61,925 nt of DNA from NCBI GenBank assembly GCA_027618565.1, contig JAQCEQ010000013.1, positions 1 through 61,925 of the forward strand. The letters are read 5' to 3'. This document shows, piece by piece, positions 61,330 through 61,925 of the stretch. This DNA is from Planctomycetota bacterium (GTDB lineage: Bacteria; Planctomycetota; Phycisphaerae; Phycisphaerales; SM1A02). Made by a program: the position numbers and the translations under genes. The notes under the pieces were generated by a model. It was not told the origin of the DNA. It made no database searches and was given only the letters and a program-made list of their open reading frames with translations. Within the stretch, counting starts at the first letter, position 1. Every line of letters starts with the position of its first letter.

Positions 61330-61925
61330 ATGCCCGGCGCCGGGGACACTTGGAACCAAGAAGAGATCGATGCTGCGATCGATCTGTACTTTCGGATGTA
61401 CGACGCTCAGCTGGCGGGGGCATCGACCAACAAGGCAGCCGCGTATCAAGGTTTTGTCCTGCTGTTTCCGGTTCGATCGGTGAAATCGATTGAGCGCAAG
61501 TGCCAGAACATCTCGGCCTGCCTCGAGCGCATGCACTTTCCATGGCTTCAGGGGCTCGCTCCTCTGAGAAACATCCAAACTGCGCTCTACGACCCAGTCT
61601 CTCAACGAGTAGCCGCGCGCGGCGAAGCACTCTCCGCCCTCGCCTCAGCTGCACCGGAGTTGCAGGTTCCCACGGAGGCCGATCCTTTTGTGGATCCCCC
61701 TGCCCCCCTTCCAGGACTGGACCGACTCCCGCCGGCTACGGCGCGCGTCTGCCAGCGCATTGATTGGATCGCCCGAGAGGTCTCAAACCGTGCCCTTGGC
61801 ACCGCTGGAGAACGATGGGTACTCGACATCGAGCGCACCGCCCTTCGACAGGCTGGGCGGCTGGATCTCGCCGAGAGGGTCCGCCATGTCGCGGAGGAGG
61901 ATGATGGTGCGGGCTTCGACATCGA
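61330..61925 (+). CDS. DUF3883-type protein, cut by the window end
   Basis: An open frame of 198 residues without a stop that continues past the window. It starts at the ATG at 61330 after a G-rich stretch. The first ~95 residues (WNQEEIDAAIDLYFRMYDAQ, STNKAAAYQGFVLLFPVRSV, SIERKCQNISACLERM) match the N-terminal segment seen before DUF3883 domains, with KCQNISAxL as the most conserved piece. The following part (LGTAGERWVLDIERTALRQA, then RLDLAERVRHVAEEDDGAG and FDI) is the beginning of DUF3883 itself, the AGExxVLxxE pattern. DUF3883 is found in restriction-like or defence proteins, but its biochemistry is unknown. It is divergent from the MoxR cassette. Confidence 0.8.
   Translation, partial: MPGAGDTWNQEEIDAAIDLYFRMYDAQLAGASTNKAAAYQGFVLLFPVRSVKSIERKCQNISACLERMHFPWLQGLAPLRNIQTALYDPVSQRVAARGEALSALASAAPELQVPTEADPFVDPPAPLPGLDRLPPATARVCQRIDWIAREVSNRALGTAGERWVLDIERTALRQAGRLDLAERVRHVAEEDDGAGFDI

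Noticed and set aside
1-61925. Search for CRISPR array, tRNA, rRNA, insertion sequence or prophage genes
   Set aside because: No regularly spaced repeats, no cloverleaf-like sequence in gene gaps, and no transposase or integrase motif was seen by eye; small RNAs without obvious features could still be missed.

Overview
The window is a GC-rich chromosomal segment, most likely from a planctomycete of the Phycisphaerae/Phycisphaerales type. The sequence evidence is three secreted proteins ending in paired DxxGDGxVxGADLAxxLxxWG dockerin-like repeats (13252-16125, 21311-22378, 34512-36092), a protein with a PEP-CTERM-like sorting tail (23948-24469), a propeller/cytochrome c hybrid, a CRTAC1/ASPIC-UnbV protein and many lipoproteins. 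No rRNA, tRNA, CRISPR array, transposase or phage gene was seen, so this reads as ordinary chromosome with four decayed or frameshifted genes.

Layout. 0.1-2.7 kb: a double-thioredoxin protein and a secreted unknown. 2.7-10.0 kb: a minus-strand heavy-metal RND efflux operon (outer-membrane factor, adaptor, pump) bracketed by two histidine-rich exported proteins. 10.1-13.1 kb: an alcohol dehydrogenase pseudogene, a small membrane protein and a Uup-type ABC-F ATPase. 13.2-24.5 kb: secreted and housekeeping genes, namely a propeller/cytochrome c/dockerin protein, an FkbM methyltransferase remnant, a MarC protein, an HglS/YdcJ-type 2-oxoadipate dioxygenase, a frameshifted MFS transporter, a C-type lectin/dockerin protein, a lipoprotein of the endonuclease/exonuclease/phosphatase fold, a Dabb protein and the PEP-CTERM protein. 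24.7-36.1 kb: a TPR-sulfotransferase; a coupled trio of divergent trigger factor, CRTAC1-like protein and TPR lipoprotein; a MuiA-like protein; AsnB; and a dockerin-tailed protein.

36.2-41.5 kb: an MFS remnant, then a SET-domain protein overlapping a Pls/PosA-type single-module peptide synthetase with a membrane/left-handed-helix C-terminus, the architecture of poly-amino-acid synthetases. 41.6-50.7 kb: a complete Wsp-type chemosensory operon in the order wspA-B-C-D-E-F, in which the response regulator carries a SpoIIE/PP2C-type phosphatase output instead of the usual diguanylate cyclase. 50.7-55.7 kb: small proteins, a Gfo/Idh/MocA oxidoreductase coupled to an Nramp-fold transporter that lacks the family metal-binding motifs, and a plant-glucuronokinase-like GHMP kinase coupled to a GNAT acetyltransferase. 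55.7-61.9 kb: an unknown protein, then a tightly coupled four-gene cassette (MoxR AAA ATPase, a small unknown, an HExxH plus VWA protein, a divergent S-adenosylmethionine synthetase) and, divergently, the start of a DUF3883-type protein cut by the window end.

The best candidates for undescribed biology are the Wsp pathway rewired to a phosphatase output, the SET/Pls synthetase pair, and the MoxR/VWA/SAM-synthetase-like cassette. All functions are read from sequence motifs and remembered family features; no searches were run.
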